Below are positions 1-7,501 of a stretch of 64,000 nt of DNA, in pieces. A program made the position numbers and the translations under genes. The notes beneath the pieces were generated by a model that saw only the letters and a program-made list of their open reading frames with translations, did no database searches and was not told the origin of the DNA. Source of the stretch: Dehalococcoidia bacterium (lineage in GTDB: Bacteria; Chloroflexota; Dehalococcoidia; Tepidiformales; Tepidiformaceae); contig JAJDYW010000041.1 in NCBI GenBank assembly GCA_022824925.1, forward strand, positions 186,001-250,000. Direction: 5' to 3'. Position 1 is the first letter of the stretch. Every line of letters starts with the position of its first letter.

Positions 1-1
1 G

Positions 2-634
2 CGCGTGCGGGATCGCATGCCGATCTTCCTCGCGGCGGTGATCGGCGCGAGCTTCCTCCTGCTGATGATCGTCTTCCGATCGCTGCTCGTGCCGGTGAAG
101 GCGGCGCTGATGAACGTGCTGGCGGCGGGGGCGGCCTTCGGCATCCTCGTCGCCATCTTCCAGTGGGGCTGGGGCGCCAGCCTGATCGGGCTCGAGGGAA
201 CGGGACCGATCGAGTCGTTCCTGCCCATGATGATGTTCGCCGTCCTGTTCGGGCTGTCGATGGACTACGAGGTATTCCTCGTGAGCCGCGTGCGCGAGGA
301 GTACCTGGCCACCGGCGACAACGCCGAGGCCGTGGCGCGGGGGCTCGCCGCCACGAGCCGCGTCATCTCCGCCGCGGCCGCGATCATGGTGGCCGTCTTC
401 CTCAGCTTCTCCCTCAGCGACCAGCGCGTCGTCAAGGAGTTCGGCATCGGCCTGGCGGTGGCCATCTTCCTCGATGCGACGCTCATCCGGCTGGTGCTCG
501 TACCGGCGGCGATGCAGCTCATGAGCGACGCCAACTGGTGGCTCCCGGGCTGGCTGAGCCGCGTGCTGCCAGGCCTCGGGCTCGCCGACGCAAGCACCCG
601 CGAGCGGCTTCCCGAAGGAGCTGTGGGGGAGTAG
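2..634 (+). CDS. MMPL-family transporter, C-terminal part (cut by window start)
   Basis: The reading frame is open from the first bases, so the gene starts upstream and only about 210 C-terminal residues are seen. They contain about five hydrophobic segments and the block GLSMDYEVFLVSRVREEY, which the complete MMPL protein at 12780 shares almost word for word (GLSMDYHVFLLSRIRERY). MMPL/RND-type proteins export lipids or hydrophobic compounds across the inner membrane using the proton gradient. The stop lies 34 bases before the next gene, which has its own promoter. Substrate cannot be told. Confidence 0.85.
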   Translation, partial: RVRDRMPIFLAAVIGASFLLLMIVFRSLLVPVKAALMNVLAAGAAFGILVAIFQWGWGASLIGLEGTGPIESFLPMMMFAVLFGLSMDYEVFLVSRVREEYLATGDNAEAVARGLAATSRVISAAAAIMVAVFLSFSLSDQRVVKEFGIGLAVAIFLDATLIRLVLVPAAMQLMSDANWWLPGWLSRVLPGLGLADASTRERLPEGAVGE

Positions 635-656
635 AGCCGCCCGGGGCGCGGCTCCG

Positions 657-662
657 TATACT
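657..662 (+). promoter_or_regulatory. -10 hexamer TATACT, leaderless type
   Basis: TATACT ends exactly 6 bases before the ATG at 669, so transcription would start at the start codon. No Shine-Dalgarno sequence is present. Confidence 0.6.
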
Positions 663-668
663 CGCCGC

Positions 669-1316
669 ATGAGCGAAGAACCGGCCCGCACCGTCCTCAC
701 CATCGTCTCCGACTTCGTCTGACCGTGGTGCTACCTCGGCCTCGGCGAGGTCGACCGGCTGCAGCGCGACTACGACGGCGTGGAGGTGCAGTTCGCGCCG
801 TTCCTGCTCGACGCGAGCGTCCCGCCGGAGGGGCGCCCGCAGCCGCCACCCTCGGGGAAGCGCAGCGAGGCGCGCACCTACATGGAGCAGCGCGCCGAGG
901 CCGTGGGGATGCAGTTCGTGCCGGGGCGGACCCACCGCTCGAGCTCGGTGCTGGCCCTGCAGGCGGCGGAGTACGTGGCGGACGAGCACGCCGACTGCGT
1001 GGAGGCGTTCCACCGGCGGGTCTTCGAGGCGTACTTCGAGGAGCTTGAGGACATCGGCAGCGTCGACACGCTCGTGGGCCTCGGGGAGGCGGCGGGGCTG
1101 CCGGGCGAGGGGCTGCGGCAGGCGCTGGAGGACGGCGTCTACCGGGAGCAGGTGGAGGCGGCGGTCGAGGGGGCGCGCACGGCCGGCGTGCGCTCCGTGC
1201 CGACGTTCATCTTCGACGAGCAGTACGCGATCGTGGGAGCGCAGGAGTACGACACCTTCCAGGCGGTCATGAAGGAGCTCGGGCGCGAGCCCCGCGCGGA
1301 AGGAGCGCAGGCATGA
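669..1316 (+). CDS. Selenocysteine-containing DsbA/FrnE-like thiol-disulfide oxidoreductase
   Basis: Read through one TGA at 720-722 this is a 215-residue DsbA-family protein of the FrnE type. The TGA is codon 18 and falls on the first Cys of the catalytic CPWC motif: SDFV-U-PWCYLG. Everything else fits the family: thioredoxin strand before the motif, helical insertion, and the cis-proline loop GVRSVPTFIF (Pro178). A hairpin with GG in its loop follows the TGA (733-751). The start at 669 has a TATACT box for a leaderless mRNA; an open frame alone would give only a headless protein from a GTG at 780. It overlaps the next gene by four bases (ATGA). A nonsense mutation or sequencing error is the alternative, but the position at the catalytic residue argues against it. 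Confidence 0.85.
733..751 (+). promoter_or_regulatory. Candidate bacterial SECIS hairpin for the FrnE-like gene
   Basis: Six-base-pair stem ACCTCG/CGAGGT closes a 7-base loop GCCTCGG. The GG at 744-745 is 22-23 nt after the TGA (720-722), within the roughly 16-37 nt window known for SelB-binding bacterial SECIS elements. A further GGT/ACC pairing (726-728 with 754-756 region) may extend the stem below an internal loop. Confidence 0.6.
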
Positions 1317-1819
1317 GCGACGAGACGCCGCGCGTCCTCCACACCGCGGGGGGCAGCGATCGTCCCGACTGGCCGGCCATGGAGAGCGCCATCCGCCAGC
1401 TCGCCGTGAACTACGCGCTGGGCACGGACGCCATCGGCCGCGACGAGCCGGAAGCGGGGCGCGCCCTCTTCCGCCAGACGTTCACGCCCGACGCCGACAT
1501 CTCCATCTCGGGCAACGCGGATACGCAGCGCACGGGTCCGGACGAGTGGGTCGGGTTCGTGGAGGGCACCTTCCGGGGGATGGGGCACGTCGCCACCCAG
1601 CACCTGATCGGGAGCGTCAACATCGTGCCCGCCGACGACGGCAACAGCGCGGAGATGTCGACCTACATGCACGCCTCGCACCTGCAGCCCAACGGCGACG
1701 TGTTCCTCGTGCTGCTGACGTACATCGACCACGCCGTGCGCACCGAAGCCGGCTGGCGCATCGCGAAGCGCACCCTCTACCCGCTCGCGAGCTGGGTGCA
1801 GAAGGCGCCCGAGGCGTAG
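1313..1819 (+). CDS. SnoaL-like / NTF2-fold protein
   Basis: A 168-residue protein whose pattern fits the SnoaL/scytalone-dehydratase-like NTF2 fold: a helix RQLAVNYALGTD, then alternating strands such as AEMSTYMHASH and the closing GWRIAKRTLYPLASW. Members are small cyclases, dehydratases or isomerases, or non-catalytic binding proteins. It overlaps the preceding seleno-oxidoreductase by ATGA and is therefore translationally coupled. The exact substrate is unknown. Confidence 0.65.
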   Translation: MSDETPRVLHTAGGSDRPDWPAMESAIRQLAVNYALGTDAIGRDEPEAGRALFRQTFTPDADISISGNADTQRTGPDEWVGFVEGTFRGMGHVATQHLIGSVNIVPADDGNSAEMSTYMHASHLQPNGDVFLVLLTYIDHAVRTEAGWRIAKRTLYPLASWVQKAPEA

Positions 1820-1865
1820 GCGGGGCGCGCCCCACGGGGAAGTGCTTTCGGGGTACCCTCCGGCT

Positions 1866-1885
1866 GCCCGCGCACGCTCGCGGGC
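1866..1885 (+). other. Leader hairpin before the carboxymuconolactone decarboxylase-like gene
   Basis: Seven-base-pair stem GCCCGCG/CGCGGGC with loop CACGCT, just ahead of the strong ribosome site GGAGGAGG of the gene at 1898. A TACCCT box lies about 40 bases upstream of the start, so this gene is leadered. Confidence 0.4.
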
Positions 1886-1897
1886 GGAGGAGGAACC

Positions 1898-2281
1898 ATG
1901 CCCTCGGAGCTGTTCGAGAAAGGGCTGGCGATCCGGCGGGAGGTGCTCGGCGACGACTACGTCGAACGCTCGCTGGCGCAGGCCGACGACTTCACGATGC
2001 CCCTGCAGGAGCTGGTGACGGAGCACGCGTGGGGCGCGATCTGGGGGCGCGAGGGCCTCTCGCGCCGTGATCGCAGCCTGCTCAACCTGGGCATGCTGAC
2101 GGCCCTGAACCGCCCCCACGAGCTGCGGCTGCACGTGCGCGGGGCGCTCAACAACGGGCTCTCCCGCGAGGAGATCCGGGAGGTGCTGCTGCAGGCAGCG
2201 GTCTACTGCGGGGCGCCGGCGGCGCTCGACGGCTTCCGCGTTGCGCGGGAGGTGTTCGCGGAGGTCGACGGCGATGCCTGA
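1898..2281 (+). CDS. Carboxymuconolactone decarboxylase-family protein
   Basis: The 127 residues follow the PcaC/AhpD-like fold closely: the WGAIWGREGLSRRDRSLLNLGML segment (read in parts), then ALNRPHELRLHVRGALNNG and EEIREVLLQAAVYCGAPAALDGF. PcaC decarboxylates 4-carboxymuconolactone in the beta-ketoadipate pathway, but many homologues serve other lactone or peroxide chemistry. The AhpD CxxC pair is absent, so a peroxidase-partner role is unlikely. A good GGAGGAGG site precedes the start. The next gene overlaps its stop, forming a unit with the dehydrogenase. Confidence 0.8.
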   Translation: MPSELFEKGLAIRREVLGDDYVERSLAQADDFTMPLQELVTEHAWGAIWGREGLSRRDRSLLNLGMLTALNRPHELRLHVRGALNNGLSREEIREVLLQAAVYCGAPAALDGFRVAREVFAEVDGDA

Positions 2282-3200
2282 GGCGGCGGCGAGCGCCCGC
2301 GTCGGCTTCGTGGGGCTGGGGAACATGGGGTGGCCGATGGCACACCTGCTCGCGCCCCACTTCGAGCTGACCGTGCTCGACGCACGCACGGACGTGGCCG
2401 AATCCTTCGCCGCCGAGCACGGCGTCGCGGCGACGACCGACCCGGCGGAGGTGGGGGCGGCCGCCGACGCCGTCATCACAATGCTCCCGAACGGGGACGA
2501 CGTGCGCGCGGTCGCCCTGGGCGGGGAGGACGGAGGGGGACTGGTCGCGGGGATGGCGGCGGGAAGCGTGCTCATCGACATGAGCAGCTCGGCGCCGCTG
2601 GGCACCCGGCAACTCGCGGACGACCTCCAGCCGCACGGTGTCGCGCTCGTCGATGCGCCGGTCTCGGGCGGGGTGGCGGGGGCGCGGGCCGGCTCGCTCG
2701 CGATCATGGTCGGCGGCGCGCCGGGCGAGGTCGAGCGCTGCCGTCCGGTGCTGGAGCCTCTCGGAAAGGCCATCTACGTGATGGGCGGTTCGGGGACCGG
2801 CCACGCCATGAAGGCGCTCAATAACTACTGCTCGGCGGCGGGGCTGGCGGCGGCCTGCGAGGCGCTCCTCGTGGGCGACCGCGTGGGACTCGACCCGGCG
2901 CAGATGATCGATGTCCTGAACGCATCCTCGGGGCGCAACGCGGCCACCGAGGGGAAGGTGGCGCAGGAGATCCTGAACCGGAACTTCGGTCTCGGGTTCA
3001 CCGTGGGCCTGATGGCGAAGGATGTCGGGATCGCCGCGGGGATCGCGGAGGGCCTGGGCCTGGAGGCGCCCATCCTCGCGCAGACCCGCGACCTCTGGCG
3101 CGAGGCGGAGGCGCTGCTCGGGGGCGGGGCCGACAGCACGGCCGTGGTCAGGCTCTGGGAGGAGTGGAACGGCCGCGAGCTGGGGGCGGGGCCGGAGTAG
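2274..3200 (+). CDS. NAD(P)-dependent beta-hydroxyacid dehydrogenase (3-hydroxyisobutyrate dehydrogenase family)
   Basis: 308 residues with the N-terminal dinucleotide fold VGFVGLGNMGWPMA, the substrate loop DAPVSGGVAGA and the catalytic-lysine helix GHAMKALNNYCSAA. This family oxidises 3-hydroxy acids (3-hydroxyisobutyrate, tartronate semialdehyde, 6-phosphogluconate relatives) or acts as an imine reductase; specificity cannot be read here. The ATG at 2274 overlaps the end of the decarboxylase-like gene by eight bases, so both are likely made from one mRNA. Confidence 0.85.
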   Translation: MPEAAASARVGFVGLGNMGWPMAHLLAPHFELTVLDARTDVAESFAAEHGVAATTDPAEVGAAADAVITMLPNGDDVRAVALGGEDGGGLVAGMAAGSVLIDMSSSAPLGTRQLADDLQPHGVALVDAPVSGGVAGARAGSLAIMVGGAPGEVERCRPVLEPLGKAIYVMGGSGTGHAMKALNNYCSAAGLAAACEALLVGDRVGLDPAQMIDVLNASSGRNAATEGKVAQEILNRNFGLGFTVGLMAKDVGIAAGIAEGLGLEAPILAQTRDLWREAEALLGGGADSTAVVRLWEEWNGRELGAGPE

Positions 3201-3206
3201 CCCACC

Positions 3207-3641
3207 TCAGGCGTCGCTCAGGTAAGCCTCGTCGAGCCAGCCGCGCACGGTCTCGTCGACCTGCTCGGGGCCGGCGATGTTCACGACGTGGTAGAAGCTG
3301 CTGCCCGTATCGACGACCTTCCGCGTGATGCGCGGATCCTCGACCCGGCGCGGCAGCATGAGGCAGAGCGCGACCCAGCGCTTCATCGGGCGGAGCTGGA
3401 CGAACGCCCGCTTCCGCTTGAAGAAAATGCCAACAGCGAGCGGCTCGACGTGGATGTCGTCGTACCGCGCGAGGTGGTCACGCACGGCCTCGAAGACCGG
3501 CCACTCGTGGGCCGGCCCGGTCGCGAAGTACTCCTCGAGGGTGAGGGCGGGGGCGCAGTCGTGCTGCTGGCGCCTGCGCCCGAACTGGCGGCCGCAATTG
3601 GGGCAGTGCCAGCGGTCCGGGGGAGGTTGCTTCGTGGCCAT
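3207..3641 (-). CDS. DUF5655-type protein with N-terminal zinc-finger-like motif
   Basis: 144 residues from the preferred ATG at 3641; an upstream in-frame ATG at 3659 would add six residues. The N-terminus WHCPNCGRQFGRRRQQHDC is a Cys2-His-Cys zinc-ribbon-like motif. The rest matches the DUF5655 pattern: GIFFKRKRAFVQLRPMKRW, then LMLPRRVEDPRI and YHVVNI. Function is not established; members often occur beside restriction or toxin-antitoxin genes. It is divergent from the RHH gene at 3665, with only 23 bases between the starts. Confidence 0.65.
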   Translation of the reverse strand: MATKQPPPDRWHCPNCGRQFGRRRQQHDCAPALTLEEYFATGPAHEWPVFEAVRDHLARYDDIHVEPLAVGIFFKRKRAFVQLRPMKRWVALCLMLPRRVEDPRITRKVVDTGSSFYHVVNIAGPEQVDETVRGWLDEAYLSDA

Positions 3642-3647
3642 TGTCTG

Positions 3648-3666
3648 TACTACATTCATACTACAT
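3648..3666. promoter_or_regulatory. Direct repeat TACTACAT-TCA-TACTACAT between divergent starts
   Basis: Two perfect 8-base copies (3648-3655 and 3659-3666) with an 11-base period, one helical turn. They lie in the gap between the DUF5655 and RHH genes and run into the RHH start codon. Ribbon-helix-helix repressors bind tandem sites of this kind, so autoregulation by the 3665 product is a reasonable inference. Confidence 0.45.
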
Positions 3667-3994
3667 GCCAGACTCCAACGACGTCGAAGCAGGAGTCCAC
3701 GAGCCCCGCCCCCGAAAGTCTGCCGTCTTCTCGGTACGCTTCCCCGGCGATGAGTTGTGGGAAGTCCGCCGAGCCGCCCAGGAGGCGGGCGTCTCCGTCG
3801 GCGAGTTCATCCGCCGGGCGGCGCTCGACCGGGCGCGAGCACGCGAAGCGCCCGCGGCAGTCGCCGGCGCGATGGGACGAGCGCTCTCCGACATCTACCA
3901 GGCCTACACCGCCGCCGGCTCGCCATCGGGCGAGTCGCTCGACGACCTGATGGACTGGCTGGACTCGCGGGAAGCCCCCGAGGCCTCGGAATAG
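3665..3994 (+). CDS. Ribbon-helix-helix-like antitoxin/regulator
   Basis: 109 residues. The segment KSAVFSVRFPGDELWEVRRAAQEAGVS (in two parts), then VGEFIRRAALDRA, is the strand-helix-helix pattern of CopG/MetJ-type regulators. No toxin gene follows; the next gene is on the other strand ten bases away. ATG 3665 is chosen because the coding pattern begins there. It overlaps a direct repeat that could be its own operator. Confidence 0.6.
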   Translation: MPDSNDVEAGVHEPRPRKSAVFSVRFPGDELWEVRRAAQEAGVSVGEFIRRAALDRARAREAPAAVAGAMGRALSDIYQAYTAAGSPSGESLDDLMDWLDSREAPEASE

Positions 3995-4003
3995 CCGGAA
4001 CCG

Positions 4004-5203
4004 CTACCCCTTCGCGATAGGCACGCCGAGAATCTCGGCGGGGGCCTCCCCGCCCGCGGCGCGGATGGCCTCCGCGATCGCTTCCGCTTCGCCCTGGTTG
4101 TTGACGGCGCGCTCGGCGACGGCGCGCGCGTGGGAGCGGGCCGGGCGGTGGATGGCGCCGTTGAAGTGGGGCATCACGTAGCGCGCGAGCAGCTCGTAGT
4201 GGTTGCGCATGCGCTCGGGCGGGGCGAACTCGTTCCCCATGAGGAGGATGCCGCCGAAGCCCTCGCCGCTCGCCTCCCAGAGCCGCTCGAGGCCGGCCTT
4301 GACCTCTTCCGGCGTGCCGAAGAGGGCGCCCGCGTTGTCGACGCACCAGTCGGCATAGTCCTCGGGCGGGCCGTCGTAGGCAGGCGCGGGGCGTCCGAGG
4401 GTGCCGGCGAAGTACTCGAAGTCGAACTCGTGCAGGCCAACCGAGATATCGCGGCAGGCCTGCTCGCGGCTCTCGGCGACGTAGATGCGGGTCATGATGC
4501 GGTAGTCGCGGCGGTCGAGGGTGTGGCCGTGTTCGGCGGCCGCGTCCGAGGCGGTGTCCCAGATGCTCTTGAGGCCGGGTCCGATCGGCCGGAAGGAGCC
4601 GCCGGAGAGGATGCCGACGCCGTGCTTCCCGGCTACCCGCGCGCTGCCGGGGGAGGAGGTGGCGGTGACGAAGACGGGGATGCCCTCCTCGCGGTAGGGC
4701 TGGAGCTGGCAGGCGGCGTTCTTGAGGCTGAACCAACCGGGGCTGTCGTGCGTGACCTCCTCGCCCCGGAGGAGGCGCAGGATGACGCCGAGGCCCTCAT
4801 CGAGGCGGGGGCGCATCTGGGTGGCGTGGAGCCCGAGCTGGGCGGTGTCGGGAGCCGTCGCGCCCGGCCCGACACCGAGGATGACGCGCCCGCGGGTGAG
4901 GTGGTCGAGGAGGAGGATGCGCTCGGCGATCATGTAGGGGTTGTGGTAGCCGACGGAGAGGACGCCGGTGCCGAGCTTGATGGACTTCGTCTCCTGGGCG
5001 ACGTGGGCGATGAACACCTCGGGGCTGGAGATGGGCTCCCAGCCTCCGGAGTGGTGCTCGCCGATGAAGACCTCGTCGTAGCCGAGCTCATCGAGCCACT
5101 GGATGGTCCCGACATCGCGCTCGAGGGTGAGGCTGATGTTGTCGCGGACGGGATGGTAGGGGGCCATGAAGAGGCCGAACTTGAGGCGCCAGGGAAGCTT
5201 CAT
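4004..5203 (-). CDS. Luciferase-like (LLM class) flavin-dependent monooxygenase
   Basis: 399 residues with the TIM-barrel pattern of bacterial luciferase relatives: LKFGLFMAPYHP at the N-terminus, FIGEHHSGGWE, KLGTGVLSVGYHNPYMIAERI, then LDHLTRGRVILGVGPG. These enzymes use FMN or F420 to oxidise aldehydes, alkanes, sulfonates or other compounds. The HH pair in GEHHSGG and the long C-terminus resemble the limonene- or alkanal-type monooxygenase branch more than F420 dehydrogenases. ATG 5203 is chosen because GGAG sits six bases before it; a longer frame starts at 5251. Divergent from the gene at 5272. Confidence 0.85.
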   Translation of the reverse strand: MKLPWRLKFGLFMAPYHPVRDNISLTLERDVGTIQWLDELGYDEVFIGEHHSGGWEPISSPEVFIAHVAQETKSIKLGTGVLSVGYHNPYMIAERILLLDHLTRGRVILGVGPGATAPDTAQLGLHATQMRPRLDEGLGVILRLLRGEEVTHDSPGWFSLKNAACQLQPYREEGIPVFVTATSSPGSARVAGKHGVGILSGGSFRPIGPGLKSIWDTASDAAAEHGHTLDRRDYRIMTRIYVAESREQACRDISVGLHEFDFEYFAGTLGRPAPAYDGPPEDYADWCVDNAGALFGTPEEVKAGLERLWEASGEGFGGILLMGNEFAPPERMRNHYELLARYVMPHFNGAIHRPARSHARAVAERAVNNQGEAEAIAEAIRAAGGEAPAEILGVPIAKG

Positions 5204-5258
5204 CGTCGTCTCCGTCGGCGGGACAGGATACGCGACAGGCGAGTCCGGCACGCTCGCC

Positions 5259-5264
5259 TACACT
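5259..5264 (+). promoter_or_regulatory. -10 hexamer TACACT, leaderless type
   Basis: TACACT ends seven bases before the GTG start at 5272; no ribosome site is visible. Confidence 0.55.
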
Positions 5265-5271
5265 GCAAGGC

Positions 5272-6099
5272 GTGACGCGCAGGGTGTTGATGTGCGAGCC
5301 GACCCACTACCGCATCGCCTACGAGATCAACCCGTGGATGCGCCGGGCGAACGCCGTCCAGACGGAGCGCGCCAACGCCCAGTGGCGCGGGCTTCGCGAG
5401 ACGCTGTCGGCCCTCGGCCTGGAGGTCGAGCTGGTGGAACAGGAGAGGGACACCCCGGACATGACCTTCACGGCCAACGCGGGAATCGCCGTGGGGGAGC
5501 GCTTCATCCCCGCGAACTTCCGCTTCCCCGAGCGCCAGCGCGAGGAAGCGCACTTCACCCGCTGGTTCGAGGAGCAGGGTTACCGCATCGAGGCCATTCA
5601 CGAACCTCACTTCTGGGAAGGCGAGGGCGACGTGCTGCCGGGCGATGGCGTGGTCTTCGCGGGATACCGCTTCCGCACGGAATATCGGGCGCTCGACCAT
5701 GTCGACGAGCTGCTCGGGTGCGAGACGGTGCGCCTGGAACTGACCGACCCGCGCTTCTACCACCTCGACACGTGCCTCGCCCCGCTGGGCGGCGGACGCG
5801 CGCTGTTCTACCCCGCGGCCTTCACGACCGACGCGCGAGCGGCCCTGGAGCAGCACGTCGGAACGCTGATCGCAGTGAGCGAGCACGATGCCGGCCGCTT
5901 CGCCTGCAACGCCGTGCTCGCCGGCGAGACGGTCGTACTGAACACGGGCTGCGCGCAGACCGTACGAACGCTCAGGGACCACGGGTTCGCAGTGGTCGAA
6001 ACGCCCATGGACGAGTTCATCAAGGCGGGCGGGAGCGCGAAGTGCCTGCTCCTGACGCTGGACGCCTTCACGGATGCCGCCGGGAGAGAGCGACCGTGA
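5272..6099 (+). CDS. Dimethylarginine dimethylaminohydrolase / amidinotransferase-family enzyme
   Basis: 275 residues of the guanidino-group-modifying superfamily. The catalytic His lies in FYHLDTCLAPL (His164) and the nucleophilic Cys in GGSAKCLLLTL (Cys258); PDMTFTANAG and the EGEGDVLP acidic motif bind the guanidinium side. Members of this branch hydrolyse methylated arginine to citrulline or act as arginine/ornithine-forming hydrolases. GTG start with a -10 box seven bases away. Its stop overlaps the next start (GTGA), so the two are coupled. Confidence 0.8.
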   Translation: MTRRVLMCEPTHYRIAYEINPWMRRANAVQTERANAQWRGLRETLSALGLEVELVEQERDTPDMTFTANAGIAVGERFIPANFRFPERQREEAHFTRWFEEQGYRIEAIHEPHFWEGEGDVLPGDGVVFAGYRFRTEYRALDHVDELLGCETVRLELTDPRFYHLDTCLAPLGGGRALFYPAAFTTDARAALEQHVGTLIAVSEHDAGRFACNAVLAGETVVLNTGCAQTVRTLRDHGFAVVETPMDEFIKAGGSAKCLLLTLDAFTDAAGRERP

Positions 6100-6539
6100 G
6101 CGCGATCTACACGATCGGGTTTACCCGCAAGACAGCCGAGGTGTTCTTCACCCTCCTTGGGGAAGCGGGCGTTGAGCGCCTCGTCGACATCCGCCTGCAC
6201 AACCGCTCGCAGCTGGCGGGTTTCGCGAAGCGCGACGACCTCGCCTGGTTCGCGCGGGAGCTGGCGGGCATCGAGTACGTGCACGTCCCGGACCTGGCGC
6301 CGACGCAGGAGCTGTTCGACGCCTTCAAGAAGCACGGCGGCTCGTGGGAAGCGTACAAGCAGGGCTTCGCCGCGCTCATGGACGAGCGCGGCGCCTACGA
6401 GGCGTTCGACCCCGAGCTGCTGCGGCGCAACCCGTGCTTCCTGTGCAGCGAAGCCTCGCCGGAGCGGTGCCACCGGCGGCTCGTCGCGGAGGCGCTCGCG
6501 GGGCGGCAGTCGGGGCTCCGGGTCGTGCACCTGGAGTGA
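6096..6539 (+). CDS. DUF488 family protein
   Basis: 147 residues with the full DUF488 signature: YTIGFTRKTAEVF at the start, LVDIRLHNRS, and the Cys-rich end CFLCSEASPERCHRRLVAE. The biochemical role of DUF488 is not known; the Cys/His cluster suggests metal or nucleotide binding. GTG start overlaps the stop of the dimethylargininase-like gene. Convergent with the reductase at 6544, four bases away. Confidence 0.85.
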   Translation: MSAIYTIGFTRKTAEVFFTLLGEAGVERLVDIRLHNRSQLAGFAKRDDLAWFARELAGIEYVHVPDLAPTQELFDAFKKHGGSWEAYKQGFAALMDERGAYEAFDPELLRRNPCFLCSEASPERCHRRLVAEALAGRQSGLRVVHLE

Positions 6540-6543
6540 GGCG

Positions 6544-7479
6544 TCAGGCCCGCGCCGGATCCAGCCGGCCGAGGAGGGCGGTCAACAGGTCGAGGCGGGG
6601 GGTGGGGACGCCGAGGGTGAGGGCGCGGCGGGCGGGTTCGGCGAAGATGGCGTCGACCTCGATCGCACGGCCCTCGAGGTAGTCGATGAGGGTGCTGGGG
6701 CGGTAGGGGCCCATCACGTCGGTGAGGGCGAACATGCGCGCGATGACGGCCTCGCCGTCGATGCGCTCGGGGCTGGCGGCGGCGGTGAGGGCGGCGTTGC
6801 CGGCGGCGACGACTTCCTCCATCAGGGCGCGCGCCTCCGCGCGCAGGGCCGGGTCGGTCACGATGGCCTCCGTGGTGACCCCCCCGGCCGCGACGGTGAG
6901 GCCGTTGAAGGGGACGTTCCAGCAGAGCTTCTCCCAGCGGGCACGCAGGAGGGAGGGGGCGGCGGACACCTCGACGATGGCGTTCCCCCAGAGGTCGAGG
7001 GCACGGTCGAGCTCGGCGGGGTCGTCGCGCAGGTGGGCGATGGTCACCTGGCCGTACTCGTAGTGGTGCACGACGCCGGGCTCCCCCCGGTTGATGCAGG
7101 TGAAGCCGAGCCCGCCGAAGACGCGCTCGGTGCCCAGAGCGTCCGACAGCGCCTCCTCGATGCCGAGCCCGTTCATGATGGCGAGCACGCGCGTTCCGGG
7201 GCCGAGGCAGGGGCGGATGAGGGCGGGGGCGGCGTCGAGGGAGGTGGTCTTGAGGCCGCAGAGCACCCAGTCGACGGGCCCGATGGCGGCGGGGTCGCGG
7301 GCGATGGTGGGGGAGTCGAGGGCGAAATCGCCGTGGTGGGACTCGATGCGCAGGCCCCGTGCAGCGACGGCGTCGTAGTCGCGGCGAAGGAGAAAGCGCA
7401 CGTCGTGCCCGGCCTGCGCCAGGCGCGCGCCGTAGTAGGAGCCGACGGCTCCGGCGCCGATGACGGCTACGCTGGCCAT
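6544..7479 (-). CDS. 2-dehydropantoate 2-reductase-family protein
   Basis: 311 residues of the ApbA/PanE family: Rossmann motif VAVIGAGAVGSYYGARLAQAGHD (read in parts), the catalytic Lys region WEKLCWNVPFNGLTV, and a C-terminal helical domain with MGPYRPSTLIDYLEGR. PanE makes pantoate for coenzyme A, but this family has many paralogues reducing other 2-oxo acids, so the symbol is withheld. The frame continues upstream, but ATG 7479 begins exactly at the Rossmann fold. It lies 22 bases after the luciferase-like gene on the same strand. Confidence 0.8.
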   Translation of the reverse strand: MASVAVIGAGAVGSYYGARLAQAGHDVRFLLRRDYDAVAARGLRIESHHGDFALDSPTIARDPAAIGPVDWVLCGLKTTSLDAAPALIRPCLGPGTRVLAIMNGLGIEEALSDALGTERVFGGLGFTCINRGEPGVVHHYEYGQVTIAHLRDDPAELDRALDLWGNAIVEVSAAPSLLRARWEKLCWNVPFNGLTVAAGGVTTEAIVTDPALRAEARALMEEVVAAGNAALTAAASPERIDGEAVIARMFALTDVMGPYRPSTLIDYLEGRAIEVDAIFAEPARRALTLGVPTPRLDLLTALLGRLDPARA

Positions 7480-7501
7480 GGCGCGGGGGCGGGTCGCGGG
7501 C

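Noticed and set aside
780..1316. A shorter DsbA-like protein starting at GTG 780
   Set aside because: It would lack the thioredoxin strand and the active site; the TGA-read-through version from 669 fits the family fully.
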